A stretch of 64,000 nucleotides of DNA, taken from Clostridiales bacterium (lineage in GTDB: Bacteria; Bacillota; Clostridia; Christensenellales; Aristaeellaceae). The position numbers and the translations under genes were made by a program. Where the stretch lies: the NCBI GenBank assembly GCA_015056055.1, contig SVHC01000002.1:1-64000 (forward strand). The letters are read 5' to 3'. The notes under the pieces were generated by a model. It saw only the letters and a list, made by a program, of their open reading frames with translations. It was not told the DNA's origin and ran no database searches. This document shows, in pieces, positions 9,250-18,045 of this stretch. The stretch's first letter is position 1, and every line of letters starts with the position of its first letter.

Positions 9250-9972
9250 ATGAAAAAAGCATGGATCGTTCAGGGTGGATGGGATGGCCATGAGCCGCAT
9301 CTTACTTCCAAGCGATTTGCAGGTCTCCTGGAAAAAAACGGTTTTGAAGTAACGATTTTTGATACGCTGGATTGCTTTGCAGATCTGGATAAAATGATGG
9401 AACTGGATCTGATTGTTGCATGCTGGACCGGCGGCACTATCAATGGCGAATATACGCGCAATGTGGCCAAGGCTGTTGGCGCAGGCGTAGGTCTGGCAGG
9501 CTGCCACGGCGGCATGTGCGATTCCTTCCGCAATGATACCGAATGGCAGTTTATCACCGGCGGTCAGTGGGTAAGCCATCCGGGCGGAGACGGCGTGGAA
9601 TACATGGTAAACATTCGCAGGGGTTCCAGCCCCATTATCGAAGGCCTTGAAGATTTCAAGGTCTGCAGCGAGCACTATTATCTGCATGTTGACCCGGCTA
9701 TCGAAGTGCTGGCTACTACCCGTTTCCCGAATATTTCCTATTATCATGTTTCCAATAAGCCGATTGATATGCCCGTTATCTGGACGAAGTACTGGGGCAA
9801 TGGCCGCGTATTCTACAATTCTCTCGGCCATCATGACGATGTATTTGAAAAGTCTCCGAATGCCGAAATCCTGATGGAGCGCGGTATGCTGTGGGCAGCC
9901 GAAGGCAAGCAGTATGCTATTGACAACGGTCTGACCACTGAGCGCTTTGAAAACAACGCGAAGATGTACTAA
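9250..9972 (+). CDS. ThuA-like domain protein
   Basis: 240-aa protein of the ThuA (trehalose utilisation) family, a class I glutamine-amidotransferase-like fold. Visible features are the early GWDGHEPH, the central GVGLAGCHGGMCDSF that corresponds to the nucleophile-elbow region, and PVIWTKYWGNGRVFYNSLGHHDD, typical of the family near the end. ThuA proteins often sit beside Gfo/Idh/MocA oxidoreductases in sugar-glycoside pathways, as here. The exact reaction is unknown. AGGAGGG precedes the ATG. Confidence 0.8.
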   Translation: MKKAWIVQGGWDGHEPHLTSKRFAGLLEKNGFEVTIFDTLDCFADLDKMMELDLIVACWTGGTINGEYTRNVAKAVGAGVGLAGCHGGMCDSFRNDTEWQFITGGQWVSHPGGDGVEYMVNIRRGSSPIIEGLEDFKVCSEHYYLHVDPAIEVLATTRFPNISYYHVSNKPIDMPVIWTKYWGNGRVFYNSLGHHDDVFEKSPNAEILMERGMLWAAEGKQYAIDNGLTTERFENNAKMY

Positions 9973-10105
9973 AACGAATGTCAGGCAAAATTTGGCTGAC
10001 ATGTGGATGGGGGAAGTAAACTTCCCGCCACTGCCACACTCGCCAGACCGGTGAGAATGTGGTTCTTTAAGGGGAAATTATTTATAAAACGGACGGGAGG
10101 ATACC
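9973..10105. repeat. Intergenic stem-loops and dispersed repeat copy
   Basis: Contains ATGTCAG / CTGACAT hairpin (9978-10002) and GGGAAG / CTTCCC hairpin (10011-10026). The stretch that follows the second hairpin, CCGCCACTGCCACACTCGCC, resembles the reverse complement of 8200-8220. No gene is present. Confidence 0.55.
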
Positions 10106-11218
10106 ATGAAAAAAGTTAATGTTGCAATGATCGGTGTAGGCTGCATCAGCGGTATTTATCTGGAGAACATTACCAAGGTATTCAAAGAGATCGAGCTGAT
10201 CGGTGTCTGCGATCTGATCCGTGAACGCGCCGAAAATGCGCAGAAAAACTATAACATTCCCAAGGTTTATGAAACCATGCACGATGCATTTGCCGATCCT
10301 GAGGTTGATATTGTTTTGAACCTCACCCGCCCCTATGAGCACTACGAAGTGACCAAGGCGGCACTGGAAGCAGGCAAGCATGTTTATTCCGAAAAGCCCC
10401 TGGGCGCTGATCTGGCCGAGGGTATTGAACTGCGTGATCTGGCTGAAAAGAAGGGCCTGATGCTCGGCGGCGCACCGGATACCTTCATGGGCGCTGGCAT
10501 CCAGACCTGCCGTCGCCTGATCGATGATGGTTTCATCGGCACGCCTATCGGCAGCGCTGCTTTCCTGATCTGCAACGGTCATGAAAGCTGGCATCCGGAT
10601 CCGGAATTCTACTATAAGCGCGGCGGCGGCCCGATGTTCGACATGGGACCGTACTATCTGACCGCGATGATCAACCTGCTCGGCGGCGTAAGCGAAGTTA
10701 TGAGCGCAAGCAAAACTACCTTCCCGCAGCGCACCATCACCAGCCAGCCTCTGGCAGGCACGATTGTGGATGTTGATGTATCTACCTACATTTCCGGTAC
10801 CGTGAAGTATGATTCCGGAGCCATCGGCACCATCTTCACTACCTTTGATGTCAAGTTCCCCGGCGAAGCTACCCGCTATATCGAAGTATATGGCACCGAA
10901 GGTACCCTGTTTGTGCCCGATCCCAATGGCTTCAGCGGCCCGGTTAAGCTCTATCGTCCTGAGGAGGGTAAGCTCCGCGAAATGCCGCTGATGTATGATT
11001 ATGCCGATAACTCCCGCGCCCTGGGTCTTGCCGATATGGCAAAGGCTATTGTGGACGGCCGTGTGGCACGCTGCGATTATACGCAGACCTTCCATGTTCT
11101 TGAGATGATCGAAGGATTTGAAACCAGCTCCCGCGAAGGCCGCTGGGTAAAGATGAATTCTCACTACGAGCGTAAGCCCGCTATGGTTAAGGCGAAGCTC
11201 AAGGGTGTACTCGACTAA
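10106..11218 (+). CDS. Gfo/Idh/MocA family oxidoreductase
   Basis: 370-aa NAD(P)-dependent sugar or inositol dehydrogenase-like protein. The N-terminal Rossmann fold has GVGCISGIYL near residues 8-17. The family motif EAGKHVYSEKPLG carries the conserved Lys. The C-terminal half is the Gfo/Idh sheet domain with the GPYY-type active-site region (GGPMFDMGPYYLTAMINLLG). It lies 133 bp after the ThuA-like gene and 51 bp before a second family member. It probably oxidises or reduces a sugar derivative; the substrate is not predictable. Confidence 0.9.
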   Translation: MKKVNVAMIGVGCISGIYLENITKVFKEIELIGVCDLIRERAENAQKNYNIPKVYETMHDAFADPEVDIVLNLTRPYEHYEVTKAALEAGKHVYSEKPLGADLAEGIELRDLAEKKGLMLGGAPDTFMGAGIQTCRRLIDDGFIGTPIGSAAFLICNGHESWHPDPEFYYKRGGGPMFDMGPYYLTAMINLLGGVSEVMSASKTTFPQRTITSQPLAGTIVDVDVSTYISGTVKYDSGAIGTIFTTFDVKFPGEATRYIEVYGTEGTLFVPDPNGFSGPVKLYRPEEGKLREMPLMYDYADNSRALGLADMAKAIVDGRVARCDYTQTFHVLEMIEGFETSSREGRWVKMNSHYERKPAMVKAKLKGVLD

Positions 11219-11269
11219 GATTTGCAGGCAGTGCAGATTTCAGTTCTGAATTTAGGGAGGACAAAAACA

Positions 11270-12319
11270 ATGGCAATCAAGCTTGGTATTATTGGATTTG
11301 GCGGCATGGGCAGCTGGCATGCAGACGCTGTAAAAAAGGTTGATGGCGTTGAAGCTTACGCCGTATATGATATTGATCCCGAGCGCGTTGCAGCTGCGCG
11401 CGAAAAGGGCCTTAAAGGTTATGACGATCTGGCCAGCTTCCTGGCAGATGACGAGATCAATCTCGTTCTCGTAGCTACGCCGAACGATGTTCACTGCGAA
11501 CTGGTCTGCGCGGCTCTTAATGCAGGAAAGCACACCATCTGTGAAAAGCCCGTTGCAATGAATGTTGCAGAACTGGATCAGATGATCGCAACTGCCGAGA
11601 AGAACGGAAAGATCTTCTCCGTTCACCAGAACCGTCGCTGGGACAAGGACTTCGTTACTGCGAAGACCGTTTATGACAGCGGCGACCTTGGTAAGGTATA
11701 TGCAATCCAGTCCCGTCTGCACGGCACCGGCGGCATTATGCACGGCTGGCGCGGTGAAAAGGCACACGGCGGCGGCATGCTGTATGACTGGGGCGTACAC
11801 TTCTTCGATCAGATTTACAACATGGTCGGCTATGACAACATTGTCAGCGTAAAGTGCACCACCCAGAGCATCAAGAACGAGGAAATCGACGACTACTTCC
11901 ATGCGACAATCGATACCAAGCAGGGCATCGGTGTTGTCGTGGAAATCGGTACCTTTGTACTGCGTGAACAGCGCGTATGGAGCATCCTTGGCGATCAGGG
12001 CAGCATGTTCATCGATGACTTTGCCGCAAACGGCGAGATCATCAAGATCAATTCCATGATCGAACATGTACCGGTCATCCTGCAGACCTCTGCCGGTCCG
12101 ACCCGTACCTTTGCTCCCCGCCCGAAGGAGGTTAAGGAAACCAAGGCACTGCCCGAGTGCAATCCGGATTGGGTCGAATACTACGCCAATATCCGCGACG
12201 TGCTCGAAGGCAAGACTGATGATCTCATCGTTAAGCCCTGGCAGGTTCGCAAGGTTCTGCGCCTGATCGAGTGCTGCTTCGAATCCGCAGCAACCGGTAA
12301 GCTGGTAGCAGTAGAATAA
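11270..12319 (+). CDS. Gfo/Idh/MocA family oxidoreductase
   Basis: 349-aa oxidoreductase, the second in the cluster. It has a Rossmann motif GFGGMGSWH, the Lys motif AGKHTICEKPVAMN, and the C-terminal domain with GGGMLYDWGVHFFDQIYNMVG. The ATG at 11270 is preferred because AGGGAGG at 11254-11260 fits it; an in-frame upstream start at 11222 has no such site. Two such enzymes with a ThuA protein suggest a pathway that makes and uses a keto-sugar. This is inference. Confidence 0.9.
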   Translation: MAIKLGIIGFGGMGSWHADAVKKVDGVEAYAVYDIDPERVAAAREKGLKGYDDLASFLADDEINLVLVATPNDVHCELVCAALNAGKHTICEKPVAMNVAELDQMIATAEKNGKIFSVHQNRRWDKDFVTAKTVYDSGDLGKVYAIQSRLHGTGGIMHGWRGEKAHGGGMLYDWGVHFFDQIYNMVGYDNIVSVKCTTQSIKNEEIDDYFHATIDTKQGIGVVVEIGTFVLREQRVWSILGDQGSMFIDDFAANGEIIKINSMIEHVPVILQTSAGPTRTFAPRPKEVKETKALPECNPDWVEYYANIRDVLEGKTDDLIVKPWQVRKVLRLIECCFESAATGKLVAVE

Positions 12320-12333
12320 GAATTATATAAAAA

Positions 12334-12371
12334 ATTGCAGGCACAGCAGTTTCGGCTGCTGTGCCTGCAAT
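12334..12371 (-). terminator. Hairpin with T-tract on the minus strand
   Basis: Perfect 16-bp arms with loop TTCGG/A-type. The plus side is followed by GGTTAG, not T; the minus side runs into TTTTTTATA. It would end minus-strand transcription, although both flanking genes are on the plus strand. Confidence 0.55.
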
Positions 12372-12407
12372 GGTTAGATACTGTTTTAGAAGGCGAGGTG
12401 TGCTTTA

Positions 12408-13181
12408 GTGGCAGCACATGAAATGATTTATCCTGAACGCTATGAGGGGATGTATTCAGAACAGGAAGTAGAACTGAATAAACGCCTTTATGAAGAATGT
12501 ATAAAAGAATCGCCTGACTTTGCCCTGATTGAAGAGTTGCTAAAAATGGGAGCTGACCCTATGGGTCCAACGGCTGCATCCGGATGGGGACTGATGGAAC
12601 ATATCTATGGGGAAATGTTGATCGATTTGAAGGAAATCAACAGTGTACACTTGCCCCGCCTCACGGAATTATTCTTGAAATATGGTATGGATGTCGAAAA
12701 GCCCAGAGTTCCGTTTGATGAGGATAATAGTAGACCTCCGATGTGGGATTTTGCATTTTTAATGAATGAAAATACCATTTATGCTTTGGAGATGCTTTTG
12801 GATCACGGATTGTCGGCGGCAGCTGCTGCGGAAATGTGGAGCCATGAAGTATTTGACTTAATCAACATAGGGTGTGGCGATCTGGTTAACAACGAATCTT
12901 GGAATTATGAATGCATATGTTTTATAAAAATGCTGATGCTGTGCGCGTCGTATGAGCATGTGATTGAAAATGACGAAGATTTGCAAGGGTTTATAGGCTG
13001 TTCCTATAACGATTACGATCTCCGCAAGTTTAGAAAATGGGATGAATTTTACTGCGAATTTGATACATCGCATTGTCCTGGTAGACCGGAGTTTTATCGT
13101 TCCGTTGTGCGGATTTTTGAAAAGGCTAGCGGAAAAGAAGTGTGGAAATTTGGTGTGTGTCTTAATGAAGGCGAGTTTTAA
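12408..13181 (+). CDS. Hypothetical protein with ankyrin-like segments
   Basis: 257 aa, acidic and soluble, without signal peptide or membrane helix. The GTG at 12408 fits the GAGGTG site at 12395-12400. Two stretches, EELLKMGADPMG and ALEMLLDHGLS, resemble the second helix and turn of ankyrin repeats, but consensus TPLH positions are missing. Codon use is more AT-rich than in the flanking genes, hinting at transfer. Ankyrin-like single genes of this kind are sometimes immunity proteins, but no toxin is adjacent. Function unknown. Confidence 0.6.
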   Translation: MAAHEMIYPERYEGMYSEQEVELNKRLYEECIKESPDFALIEELLKMGADPMGPTAASGWGLMEHIYGEMLIDLKEINSVHLPRLTELFLKYGMDVEKPRVPFDEDNSRPPMWDFAFLMNENTIYALEMLLDHGLSAAAAAEMWSHEVFDLINIGCGDLVNNESWNYECICFIKMLMLCASYEHVIENDEDLQGFIGCSYNDYDLRKFRKWDEFYCEFDTSHCPGRPEFYRSVVRIFEKASGKEVWKFGVCLNEGEF

Positions 13182-13192
13182 CCGATATGGAT

Positions 13193-13229
13193 AAACCCTA
13201 CCCATGAGTGTTGACATGGGTAGGGTTTT
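13193..13229. terminator. Bidirectional terminator
   Basis: 12-bp arms AAACCCTACCCA / TGGGTAGGGTTT between convergent genes, with T-tract on the plus side. Confidence 0.8.
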
Positions 13230-13234
13230 ACGCT

Positions 13235-14143
13235 TTATGCTCCGATCAAAAGAAGCATAATCGGAATGGATGCAATGCAGGCGAGGGTGGCAATGGAAAC
13301 GCCCTTTGCGGCGACATCCACGCGTGCATCGTGCTTTTCGGCAAACATCTGGGTGGCGGATGCAGAAGGCATTGCGCTGCACAGTGCGAGAATGCCGAGC
13401 GGCAGACCGGAAATTCCCAGAAGCTTTGCGATCAAAAGGACGGTTATGGGGAAGACGAGCAGCTTGCACAGAACCGAAATCCACATTTTTCCATCCTTCA
13501 GGTGATGGAAGCGCAGCGTATCCATGCGTGCGCCGACGAGCAGCATGGAAAGCGGCGTATTCAATCCGCCGAGCTGATTGACGGTGGAAAGAATCGGTGT
13601 GGGTAGAGCGATGCGGGTGAGGAAGAAGAAAATTCCCAGGATGGAGCAGATGAATCCGGGGCTGAGGATGCCGCGCATAGCCTTTGCAGAAAGTCCGTTG
13701 TACATGGTGGAACACACTGTCCACAGGACGATATTAAATCCCGTAATGTATGCCGCGAGGAATACGGATGCGCTGTCGCCATATACAGCCTGAACGATCG
13801 GAAGGCCAATGTAGCCTGCGTTCGGCATGACTGCAAGCATCGTCAAAACGGGGGCAAGGCGCATATCCGCACTCTTGCGGAAAATGAGAAAAGCGCAGAT
13901 GACCGCTATGGAAAGAATGATAATGCTGCCGAAAAGCACTGTCAGAAACCCGGGGAGGACCTCCGGCGAATATTCGCGCTGGGTGGTCATCAGCATCATG
14001 GCGGGCCATGTGACCATCAGAATGGTGGTGTTGATGCCCTTTATCACCGGGTCGGTGAATATCTTTTTTGCGCGCAGCAGCAGGCCGATTCCTGCGATAA
14101 TAAACAGCATGATAATCTGATAAACGACGGGAAGAATATTCAT
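13235..14143 (-). CDS. AEC (auxin efflux carrier) family transporter
   Basis: 302-aa membrane protein with about ten hydrophobic spans and the central break typical of AEC carriers (PNAGYIGLPIVQAVYG). The family exports organic anions such as malate or amino-acid-like compounds. The start at 14143 (MNILPVVYQ) is chosen because AAGAGGT precedes it; the open frame runs much further upstream into the divergent spo0A region without a ribosome site. A second AEC gene is at 36822-37790. The substrate cannot be told. Confidence 0.85.
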   Translation of the reverse strand: MNILPVVYQIIMLFIIAGIGLLLRAKKIFTDPVIKGINTTILMVTWPAMMLMTTQREYSPEVLPGFLTVLFGSIIILSIAVICAFLIFRKSADMRLAPVLTMLAVMPNAGYIGLPIVQAVYGDSASVFLAAYITGFNIVLWTVCSTMYNGLSAKAMRGILSPGFICSILGIFFFLTRIALPTPILSTVNQLGGLNTPLSMLLVGARMDTLRFHHLKDGKMWISVLCKLLVFPITVLLIAKLLGISGLPLGILALCSAMPSASATQMFAEKHDARVDVAAKGVSIATLACIASIPIMLLLIGA

Positions 14144-14344
14144 GGCAAACCTCTTCAAAAGCATTTTTGCGTGAACGCACACAAACCCTATTGTACCCTC
14201 AAACAGAACGCGGTGCAAGCAAAATTTTGGTGCGCGGCAGGGGTGGAAATGTCGGTTTTTCGCTGTGACGGCAAATATGCCGTAATATCCGCGTATATTG
14301 GCGAATACACTATAGCAAACAGATATACGGGGAGGACAAACAGG

Positions 14345-15121
14345 ATGGATACGATAAAGATTATGCTGGCTGACGACAATCAGGGGATGCTGAAAATTTT
14401 GGAGGACTATTTCCGGGCAAAAAGCGACATTCGCGTGGTGGCATCTGTGACGGACGGGGCACAGGTAATGGCTGCTGTGTGCCAGCATATGCCGGATGTA
14501 TTGCTGCTGGATTTGATTATGCCCAGAAAAGACGGTTTTTCGGTGCTGGAAGAGCTTCATACGCTTGCGCCGGGCATGCGTCCGCGCGTGATTGTGCTGA
14601 CGGGACTTTTGCGGGATGACTTTGTAGCGCAGGCGTTTGAGTATGGTGTGAATTACTATATGGTGAAGCCGTTTGACCTGAATATCCTGTATCGGCGGAT
14701 TTGCTCCGTTGCAAAGGACGGAATCTTAGCGCCGCTTCGTATGGAGGAACTTGCGGAGCGCGATGATGGAGATGGGGATAAGGTTGCAAATATTTTTCTG
14801 ATGCTGGGAATTCCTGCGCATATCAAGGGCTATCAGTACCTGCGTGAAGGGGTGAAGATGGTGCTTGGTGACCATGATATAATCAACCGCATTACGAAGG
14901 AACTCTATCCCGGTATTGCAAAGCGCTGCCATACTACGCCCAGCAAGGTGGAGCGTGCCATGCGGCATGCGATTCAGGTGGCATGGTCACGCGGAAGGAT
15001 CGATTCTGTGAACCGCATGTTCGGGTGCGAAGTGTTTTCGGAAAACGATAAGCCGACAAACGGAGAATTTATTGCACTGATTGCAGATAAAATCCGAGAG
15101 GCGGCACAAAAAAGTGCATAG
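14345..15121 (+). CDS. spo0A: Stage 0 sporulation protein A, Spo0A
   Basis: Master response regulator for endospore formation. The receiver domain has D10/D11, phospho-acceptor Asp56 (LLDLIMPRKDG) and KPF. The C-terminal effector domain has the Spo0A-specific helix region MLGIPAHIKGYQYLREGV and the recognition region TTPSKVERAMRHAIQVAW. The ATG at 14345 follows GGGGAGG; 258 aa matches the family. No spoIVB, recN or other usual neighbour is next to it. It implies that the organism can sporulate or descends from spore formers. Confidence 0.95.
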   Translation: MDTIKIMLADDNQGMLKILEDYFRAKSDIRVVASVTDGAQVMAAVCQHMPDVLLLDLIMPRKDGFSVLEELHTLAPGMRPRVIVLTGLLRDDFVAQAFEYGVNYYMVKPFDLNILYRRICSVAKDGILAPLRMEELAERDDGDGDKVANIFLMLGIPAHIKGYQYLREGVKMVLGDHDIINRITKELYPGIAKRCHTTPSKVERAMRHAIQVAWSRGRIDSVNRMFGCEVFSENDKPTNGEFIALIADKIREAAQKSA

Positions 15122-15140
15122 CATCTTTGCGGGGAATAGG

Positions 15141-15169
15141 GTGACAAATTGTTGCAAAGATGATATAAT
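15141..15169 (+). promoter_or_regulatory. Promoter of tandem URO-D-like genes
   Basis: GTGACA, 17-bp spacer, TATAAT (15164-15169), upstream of the GAGGAG ribosome site of the first gene. Confidence 0.65.
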
Positions 15170-15205
15170 AAAGCGAATATATACGCCGTTTTGAGGAGAA
15201 TACAT

Positions 15206-16195
15206 ATGAACAGCAGAGAACGCTTTGAAGCATTTTTTCGTGGCGAAGGCTATATGGACAGACTTCCGGTATTCGAATGGGCCGGTTGGTGGGATAAGAC
15301 CGTGGCAGCATGGGAAGCACAGGGCATGCCGAAAGGTACGGATGTAACGGAATATTGGAAGATGGATCGCGACTGGCACATCTGGCTGCCGATTCGCAAT
15401 CACGATATTCCGCGGGAAAAATCCTTTGGCAGCGGCATTATCGAAACGGCAGAGGACTACGAAAATATCAAAAAGTACCTTTATACCGATGTGGCATTCG
15501 ATGATCTGCACCGTGCCATGCAGGATTATGTGCAGAATAAGAGCGATCGTCCGTGCTGGATTACGATGGAGGGCTTTTTCTGGTTCCCGCGTGATCTTCT
15601 GGGCATCGAAAATCACCTGTATGCGTTCTATGATGATCCGGAGCTGATCCTGCAGATCAACCGCGATCTGTGTGAGTTCCATAAAAAGTGCCTGGAAATC
15701 GTTTACAGCTATACGACGCCGCTGATTGCGAATTTCGCGGAGGATATGTCCTACAACAACGGACCGATGTGCTCGCGTGAAATGTATGATCAGTTCATTC
15801 TGCCCTTCTATAAGGAAATCGTTCCGATTTTGAAGGAACATAATGCGACGGTCATGATCGATACGGATGGCAACGTGGAACCGCTGATCCCGTGGTTCCT
15901 GGATGCCGGAATCGAAGGCGTATTCCCGCTGGAACGCATGGCAGGCGTGGATGTGAATCGCGTTCGTGCACAGTATCCCGATTTCTTTATGCTCGGCGGA
16001 TTTGACAAGACTGTGCTGCACAAGGGCAAGGAAGCAATCCACGCGGAGTTTGAACGTCTGCGCCCGGCAATTCAGTCCGGCAGATATCTACCCACTATGG
16101 ATCACCAGACCCCGCCGGATGCATCGCTGGAAAATTACGCCTACTATCGCCAGCTTCTGGAAGAATACTGCACGAAATACGGTGCAAGGAAATAA
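15206..16195 (+). CDS. URO-D-like protein, paralog A
   Basis: 329-aa protein of the URO-D superfamily, more diverged from MtaA-like enzymes than the gene at 6903. Where that protein has the His-X-Cys metal site, this one has Asp219-Thr-Asp221 (MIDTDGNVEPL), so thiol activation by zinc in the known way is unlikely. Other barrel signatures remain (SYNNGPM, GGFDKTVLHKG, DHQTPPDASLENY). The start at 15206 fits GAGGAG at 15193-15198. It is cotranscribed with a close paralog 28 bp downstream. Substrate unknown. Confidence 0.75.
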   Translation: MNSRERFEAFFRGEGYMDRLPVFEWAGWWDKTVAAWEAQGMPKGTDVTEYWKMDRDWHIWLPIRNHDIPREKSFGSGIIETAEDYENIKKYLYTDVAFDDLHRAMQDYVQNKSDRPCWITMEGFFWFPRDLLGIENHLYAFYDDPELILQINRDLCEFHKKCLEIVYSYTTPLIANFAEDMSYNNGPMCSREMYDQFILPFYKEIVPILKEHNATVMIDTDGNVEPLIPWFLDAGIEGVFPLERMAGVDVNRVRAQYPDFFMLGGFDKTVLHKGKEAIHAEFERLRPAIQSGRYLPTMDHQTPPDASLENYAYYRQLLEEYCTKYGARK

Positions 16196-16223
16196 TTGGA
16201 TTGGATAGATGGGAATATAAAAC

Positions 16224-17213
16224 ATGAACGGAAGAGAGCGCTTTGAGGCATTCTTTCGGGGCGAAGGATATATGGACCGGTTGCCTGTCTACGAATGGGC
16301 TCCCTGGTGGGGCGATACTGTTGCGGCATGGGAAAAAGAAGGTCTGCCGCCCCGGATTGATCTGACGGAATATTGGAAGATGGATCGCGACTGGCATCCG
16401 TGGATGCCGGTTCGGGGTATGGATTGCCCGAATGAAAAAACATTTGGCGGCGGCATCATCGAAACGGAAGAGGATTATGAGAATATCAAAAAGTACCTCT
16501 ATACCGATGATGCGCTTGCATGGGTGGAACGCGGCGTGAAGGAGTATGTTCAGGACAAAAGTGATCTTCCGCTGTGGATCACGCTGGAAGGTTTCTTCTG
16601 GTTTCCGCGCATGCTGCTGGGAATTGAAAACCATCTGTACGCGTTCTATGACGATCCGGACCTGATCCTGAAAATCAACCGCGACCTGTGCGAGTATCAC
16701 AAAAAGTGTCTGGAGATCGTTTACAGCTATGCGACGCCGATTTTTATGACATTTTGCGAGGATATGTCCTACAACAATGGTCCCATGCTTTCGCGTGAGA
16801 TGTATAACCGATTCATGCTGCCCTTCTATAATGAACTGATCCCGATTCTGAAGTCGCACGGAACGAAGGTTATGATCGACACGGACGGAGATGTTGAGCC
16901 GCTGATTCCGTGGTTCCTGGATGCGGGCATCGAAGGTGTTCTGCCGCTGGAGCGCATGGCAGGCGTGGATGCAAACCGCGTGCATGAAATGTATCCCGAT
17001 TTCTATATGATTGGCGGATTCGATAAGACCGTTCTGCACAGAGGCGAGGAAGCCATTCGCGCAGAGTTCGAGCGTCTGCTTCCCGCTATCAAATCGGGCA
17101 GATATCTGCCCAGCATGGACCATCAGACGCCGCCGGATGCATCGCTGGAAAACTATGCATGCTACCGCAGACTGCTGGAAGAATACGCCGTCAAATACGG
17201 AGCAAGGGAATAA
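16224..17213 (+). CDS. URO-D-like protein, paralog B
   Basis: 329 aa, aligned to paralog A without gaps and roughly three quarters identical by eye, so the pair arose by tandem duplication. The same Asp219-Thr-Asp221 replaces the His-X-Cys zinc site. Differences cluster in residues 26-75 and 93-107, which may tune substrate binding. A weak GGGA site precedes the ATG. A terminator follows. A shared pathway or a heteromeric pair is possible but unproven. Confidence 0.75.
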   Translation: MNGRERFEAFFRGEGYMDRLPVYEWAPWWGDTVAAWEKEGLPPRIDLTEYWKMDRDWHPWMPVRGMDCPNEKTFGGGIIETEEDYENIKKYLYTDDALAWVERGVKEYVQDKSDLPLWITLEGFFWFPRMLLGIENHLYAFYDDPDLILKINRDLCEYHKKCLEIVYSYATPIFMTFCEDMSYNNGPMLSREMYNRFMLPFYNELIPILKSHGTKVMIDTDGDVEPLIPWFLDAGIEGVLPLERMAGVDANRVHEMYPDFYMIGGFDKTVLHRGEEAIRAEFERLLPAIKSGRYLPSMDHQTPPDASLENYACYRRLLEEYAVKYGARE

Positions 17214-17225
17214 CACGAAAAATAT

Positions 17226-17262
17226 AACCCCAACCTGTTTTTAGTTGCAGGTTGGGGTTTTG
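17226..17262. terminator. Bidirectional terminator
   Basis: 12-bp arms AACCCCAACCTG / CAGGTTGGGGTT between convergent genes. Confidence 0.8.
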
Positions 17263-17264
17263 TG

Positions 17265-18020
17265 CTATTTTGTGGCGATCACGATCGGCTGATAAAAGCC
17301 TGTTTCCTCCGGGAATTTCCACTCCACCTTTCGGCATCCGGCCAAAAGAAGCAGGTTCGTCAGCTCTTCTCTGCGGGTTGCGCGGTATTCGCATTCGAAT
17401 TTGCTGACTTGAAGCGCATTTTCGTCGTCGATGATATATTGGATGAGTCTGTAATTATCACCTTCCCAGTGCCATGTCTGGAACGATACGCGCTGACCGT
17501 CAGCAGTTTTATGAATGTAGGGCGGGGAATATGGCGGTTTGTTTTGCAGCAGCGAGTTGTAATCCCGTATGCTTGCGACAAATATACCGCCCGGTGCGAT
17601 TTGGTTTACGATGCTTTGAACGGCGGAGTGCAGAGCGTCTTTTGTCAGCATGTGCGGCAGGGCGTTATCCATGGCGATTACGATATCAAACTGCTCGGAA
17701 AAGGTATGGGATAATGCGCAGAAGTCGGCATATTCAAACCGGATGGAAACGCCGTTTTTCGCTGCACGATTTTTTGCCTCCGCAAGTTCCGCGCTGCTTA
17801 TATCCGATGCGGTTACGGAATATCCAAGCGCAGCAAGGCCGATAGCCTGCGTTCCGATTCCGCAAGCGCAGTCAAGAATTTGGGCAGTGGTATGAAATCC
17901 CTGATTCCGGAAAATCCTGTCCAGAATTTCGGCCTGCTCATGTGTGGTGGACTCCCAGTCCAGAAAAAGCTTGTCATACTGAGAAGCCAGATTGTCATAA
18001 AAGGTCTGGATAATATTCAT
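17265..18020 (-). CDS. Class I SAM-dependent methyltransferase
   Basis: 251-aa cytoplasmic methyltransferase. Motif I ILDCACGIGTQAIGLAALGY binds S-adenosylmethionine, followed by acidic SDIS at the end of strand 2 and the post-I motif DIVIAMDNALPH. The start at 18020 (MNIIQTFYDNLASQYDKLF) matches the usual family N-terminus and has GAGGA upstream; an open frame continues 30 codons further without support. The methyl acceptor is unknown. Confidence 0.85.
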   Translation of the reverse strand: MNIIQTFYDNLASQYDKLFLDWESTTHEQAEILDRIFRNQGFHTTAQILDCACGIGTQAIGLAALGYSVTASDISSAELAEAKNRAAKNGVSIRFEYADFCALSHTFSEQFDIVIAMDNALPHMLTKDALHSAVQSIVNQIAPGGIFVASIRDYNSLLQNKPPYSPPYIHKTADGQRVSFQTWHWEGDNYRLIQYIIDDENALQVSKFECEYRATRREELTNLLLLAGCRKVEWKFPEETGFYQPIVIATK

Positions 18021-18045
18021 AGCTGTGCATTCCTCGCAGGATGGG

